Part shown: in pieces, positions 61,793 through 64,000 of the stretch | How positions within the stretch are numbered: the first letter of the stretch is position 1 | Layout: each line of letters opens with the position of its first letter | DNA from: Saccharicrinis sp963677245 | GTDB lineage: Bacteria; Bacteroidota; Bacteroidia; Bacteroidales; Marinilabiliaceae | Direction of reading: 5' to 3' | Assembly: GCA_963677245.1 (NCBI GenBank) | Contig: OY781921.1 | Span: 372,001 to 436,000 of the forward strand | Length of the DNA stretch: 64,000 nt | Notes under the pieces: generated by a model | What the model was told of the DNA's origin: nothing | Databases searched by the model: none | The model's input: the letters and a program-made list of their open reading frames with translations, nothing else | Program-made: the position numbers and the translations under genes

Positions 61793-62983
61793 ATGGATTT
61801 TAAGAAAATAGTTCAGGAACTAACCCAAAAATACAGTCAGGACACACTGGATATCAGAAGACATATTCATGCCAATCCGGAGTTGTCATTTGAAGAGTAC
61901 AATACTTCTAAGTTCATATGTGATAAGTTAGAAGAGTTAGGTATACCTTACAAGTCCGGTTATGTAAAAACGGGTATTATAGGAACCATTAAGGGCAAAA
62001 ATCCGGATAAAAAAGTCATAGCATTAAGGGCGGATATGGATGCACTACCTATTGAAGAAAATGAATCCAATCCATTTAAATCTTGCAATAAAGGAGTAAT
62101 GCATGCTTGTGGTCATGATGCGCATTCTGCTTCACTATTGGGAACTGCTCGTATTTTAAATGAACTGAAAGATGAGTGGGAAGGAACCATTTTATTGATA
62201 TTTCAACCGGGAGAAGAAAAATTTCCGGGGGGTGCTAAATTAATGATGGAAGAAGGAGCTTTGGATAATCCTAAACCGGAAATTATAATAGGTCAACATG
62301 TATTACCTGATATGGAAGCCGGTGATGTTGGTTTTAAAGAGGGTATGTATATGGCTTCCGGTGATGAAATTTACCTGACTATTAAAGGGAAAGGTGGTCA
62401 CGCAGCAATGCCGCATACCTTGACCGATAATGTGCTGATTGCATCCAACATCATTGTTTCATTGCAACAAATTGTCAGCAGAATGGTACCGGCTAATATA
62501 CCTACCGTATTATCATTTGGTAAAGTAATAGCCAATGGAGCTACTAATATTATTCCTGAAAAAGTAGAAATTGCTGGAACGCTAAGAACCATGAATGAAG
62601 AATGGCGAGCAAAGATTAAGGAACAGATTCGTAAAATCTCCACAGAAATGGCGGCCAGTATGGGAGCTACCTGTGAAGTAAAAATAAATGATGGATACCC
62701 TGTGGTAACTAATGCTGTTGAAGTAACAGAAAAAGCATACACCGCAGCACAACATTACCTTGGGATAGAGCATGTTCACAAAATGGATATACGCATGACG
62801 GCGGAAGATTTTGGATATTATACGCAGAAATATCCATGTACTTTTTATCGTTTCGGAGTGAAGCAAATGAACAATATTCCAACAGGAGGGTTGCATACAC
62901 CCGGTTTTAATTTAAATGAATCATCTTTAGAGACTTCTGTAGGATTAATGGCATTTATTGCCTTGGATATTATGACTAATTAA
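61793..62983 (+). CDS. M20 family amidohydrolase (IAA-amino acid hydrolase/hippuricase type)
   Basis: 396 residues. The dimetal site motifs are R-A-D-M-D-A-L-P-I, H-A-C-G-H-D-A-H, F-Q-P-G-E-E-K-F-P-G-G-A and G-Q-H-V-L-P, with the final A-E-D-F-G-Y-Y. A dimerisation lid domain (~185-300, G-K-G-G-H-A-A-M-P-H) splits the catalytic part. It removes an acyl group from an N-acyl amino acid or peptide. The exact substrate is unknown. Confidence 0.95.
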   Translation: MDFKKIVQELTQKYSQDTLDIRRHIHANPELSFEEYNTSKFICDKLEELGIPYKSGYVKTGIIGTIKGKNPDKKVIALRADMDALPIEENESNPFKSCNKGVMHACGHDAHSASLLGTARILNELKDEWEGTILLIFQPGEEKFPGGAKLMMEEGALDNPKPEIIIGQHVLPDMEAGDVGFKEGMYMASGDEIYLTIKGKGGHAAMPHTLTDNVLIASNIIVSLQQIVSRMVPANIPTVLSFGKVIANGATNIIPEKVEIAGTLRTMNEEWRAKIKEQIRKISTEMAASMGATCEVKINDGYPVVTNAVEVTEKAYTAAQHYLGIEHVHKMDIRMTAEDFGYYTQKYPCTFYRFGVKQMNNIPTGGLHTPGFNLNESSLETSVGLMAFIALDIMTN

Positions 62984-63069
62984 TCAAGGTGTTAAGGGAC
63001 CGAAAGGCCTGTAAACAATAGGGATGTCACTATTTAAAAACATTTCAAATAAAGCTAAAAGCGTTATTA

Positions 63070-63103
63070 TTGTTTTTATATAAAAAAAAAGAAAATACTT
63101 TTG
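63070..63103 (+). promoter_or_regulatory. -33/-7 promoter for the ferredoxin gene
   Basis: TTG at 63070-63072 and TACTTTTG at 63096-63103 (full TAnnTTTG match) have the expected spacing, with a leader of about 26 bases to the ATG. Confidence 0.6.
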
Positions 63104-63135
63104 TTAGTCTATAATACTAATAAAACATTACGAAA

Positions 63136-63306
63136 ATGGCTTACGTTATTAACGAAGATTGTATTGCATGTGGAACATGCGTTGATGAATGTCCAGTTGA
63201 TGCTATTTCAGAGGGCGATATCTATAAAATTGACGCAGAAGCATGTACTGATTGCGGAACTTGTGCAGATGTTTGTCCTACAGAGGCAATTCAACCTGCA
63301 GAATAA
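63136..63306 (+). CDS. 2[4Fe-4S] ferredoxin
   Basis: 56 residues. Two complete cluster motifs are present: C9-x2-C12-x2-C15-x3-C19-P and C37-x2-C40-x2-C43-x3-C47-P, the layout of clostridial-type ferredoxins, which implies low-potential electron transfer and anaerobic or microaerobic metabolism. Promoter and terminator bracket the gene, so it is transcribed alone. A frame in another phase (63101-63346) overlaps it and is only a shadow. Confidence 0.97.
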   Translation: MAYVINEDCIACGTCVDECPVDAISEGDIYKIDAEACTDCGTCADVCPTEAIQPAE

Positions 63307-63330
63307 TGATGCAATATCGAAAGATTTAAG

Positions 63331-63358
63331 AAACCTCGCTTTTTAGCGGGGTTTTTTT
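63331..63358. terminator. bidirectional intrinsic terminator
   Basis: AAACCTCGCT pairs with AGCGGGGTTT (one G-U) with a 4-base loop and a T-run, between the ferredoxin and cyclo-ligase genes. Confidence 0.9.
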
Positions 63359-63914
63359 ATGCGATAATTTGTTCTGGAGTTACAATGATATCCATAGCAA
63401 TATCATGAACTTCGGATGGTATTTTATCTAATAATTGAAAAGAAAAACCAACGCCTGCTTTAAGACAGTGTTGTAGTTGAGGTAATAATTTATCGTAATA
63501 ACCGCCACCTCTTCCTAAACGTTCCTTTTTATGACTGAAAGCAATTCCCGGAACAATTACTAAATCTATCTCTTTAAAACTATCAATTATAGTTCCGGTA
63601 GGCTCCCAAATACCAAACTTACCTTTCGCAAGCGAATTTACGCCTTCATATCTATGTACAGTTACTTTATCCCCGCAAACTTTAGGTAAATAAAAGTTTT
63701 TATTACTCTGCCAATTTGCAATAAAATGATGTGTAGGTAATTCATCGTCCAAAGACCAATATGCTAAAATACCTTTAGCCCCTTTAAAGGCTGAGGTTTG
63801 TTCAAGCTGAAGAAATACATGTGAAGCACTTACTTCTTTATCCGCAGAAGTAAGTTGTTTTTTTAATCGCTTTATTTCCTTACGAATGTGATTTTTTCGT
63901 TCTGCAATATTCAT
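63357..63914 (-). CDS. 5-formyltetrahydrofolate cyclo-ligase
   Basis: 185 residues, family length. It has the N-terminal R-K-E-I basic helix, Y-W-S-L-D-D-E-L and the ATP/folate-binding G-I-W-E-P and R-L-G-R-G-G-G-Y-Y-D motifs. It converts 5-formyl-THF to 5,10-methenyl-THF with ATP. Its ATG shares one base with the stop of the upstream gene (TAATG), so the two are coupled. Confidence 0.95.
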   Translation of the reverse strand: MNIAERKNHIRKEIKRLKKQLTSADKEVSASHVFLQLEQTSAFKGAKGILAYWSLDDELPTHHFIANWQSNKNFYLPKVCGDKVTVHRYEGVNSLAKGKFGIWEPTGTIIDSFKEIDLVIVPGIAFSHKKERLGRGGGYYDKLLPQLQHCLKAGVGFSFQLLDKIPSEVHDIAMDIIVTPEQIIA

Positions 63915-64000
63915 TATGGTCGGTAATTAGAAGCAGCCAATATCTTTCTTCCATCAGTTTCGTTCATTAGATCTTGCAAACTTACTTCTTCATTTTCTTT
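63914..64000 (-). CDS. C-terminal end of an unidentified protein (partial)
   Basis: The last 28 residues of a gene that continues beyond the window, ending G-R-K-I-L-A-A-S-N-Y-R-P. It overlaps the cyclo-ligase start by one base, so it is part of the same operon. From memory an S41 C-terminal protease often precedes the cyclo-ligase in Bacteroidota, but the visible tail is too short to support that. Confidence 0.6.
   Translation of the reverse strand, partial: KENEEVSLQDLMNETDGRKILAASNYRP

Noticed and set aside
63101..63346. 81-codon plus-strand open frame
   Set aside because: Overlaps the clear 2[4Fe-4S] ferredoxin in another phase and begins inside that gene's promoter.

Overview
The window is AT-rich DNA from a member of the Bacteroidota, most likely a free-living or marine lineage of the Marinilabiliales/Marinifilaceae type; the phylum is well supported, the order is a guess. 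The evidence is the many -7 boxes of the form TAnnTTTG, the general lack of Shine-Dalgarno sequences, and families typical of the phylum: Bacteroidota-type LptD divergent from a cell-wall amidase, DUF3078, YfiR, a Reg_prop/Y_Y_Y sensor kinase, a PycTM (DUF5706) protein and a GAF protein of cytophagal type. No tRNA, rRNA, CRISPR array, intact IS element or phage genes were seen.

Region 1 (1-15274) is the most unusual part. It looks like one plus-strand operon mixing two classes of transporter: the tail of an ABC ATPase, a giant ABC-2 permease with a catalytically dead M1-peptidase-like region and a golvesin-like C-terminal domain, a TolC channel, a lipoprotein adaptor, an RND permease, a second RND permease fused to a complete ABC ATPase domain, a small HTH regulator and a short ABC-2 permease. 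In the fusion the ATPase domain itself seems to be split by a membrane insertion. This is the best candidate for an undescribed system.

Region 2 (15275-26639) is mixed: a YfiR protein and a lone CheY-like receiver on the minus strand, a small Cys-rich membrane protein, a pentapeptide-repeat protein, an ArnT/ArnC-like glycosyltransferase pair, a chemoreceptor without a sensor domain, a secreted TPR/LRR protein and a large GAF protein. Region 3 (26729-34618) holds ppk1 overlapping an HD-PycTM gene, then an AraC regulator with pirin and YceI genes, an SLC13 transporter and RidA. Region 4 (34765-45053) is envelope-related: LptD, amidase, a GntR regulator, MscS, DUF3078, PAP2, an EamA transporter and a WecA-like gene broken by an almost perfect 122-bp tandem duplication.

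Region 5 (45197-55347) has a two-component pair without an output domain, a Gfo/Idh/MocA oxidoreductase, a metallophosphoesterase that must start at a non-ATG codon, and a translationally coupled TPR-protein/PIF1-like helicase pair. Region 6 (55438-64000) has a 35-residue membrane peptide, a SpoIID protein, a sulfur-handling cluster (Crp/Fnr regulator, two rhodaneses, CoA-disulfide-reductase-rhodanese fusion), an array of four covarying short hairpins, a CDF metal exporter, an M20 amidohydrolase, a 56-residue ferredoxin and 5-formyltetrahydrofolate cyclo-ligase.
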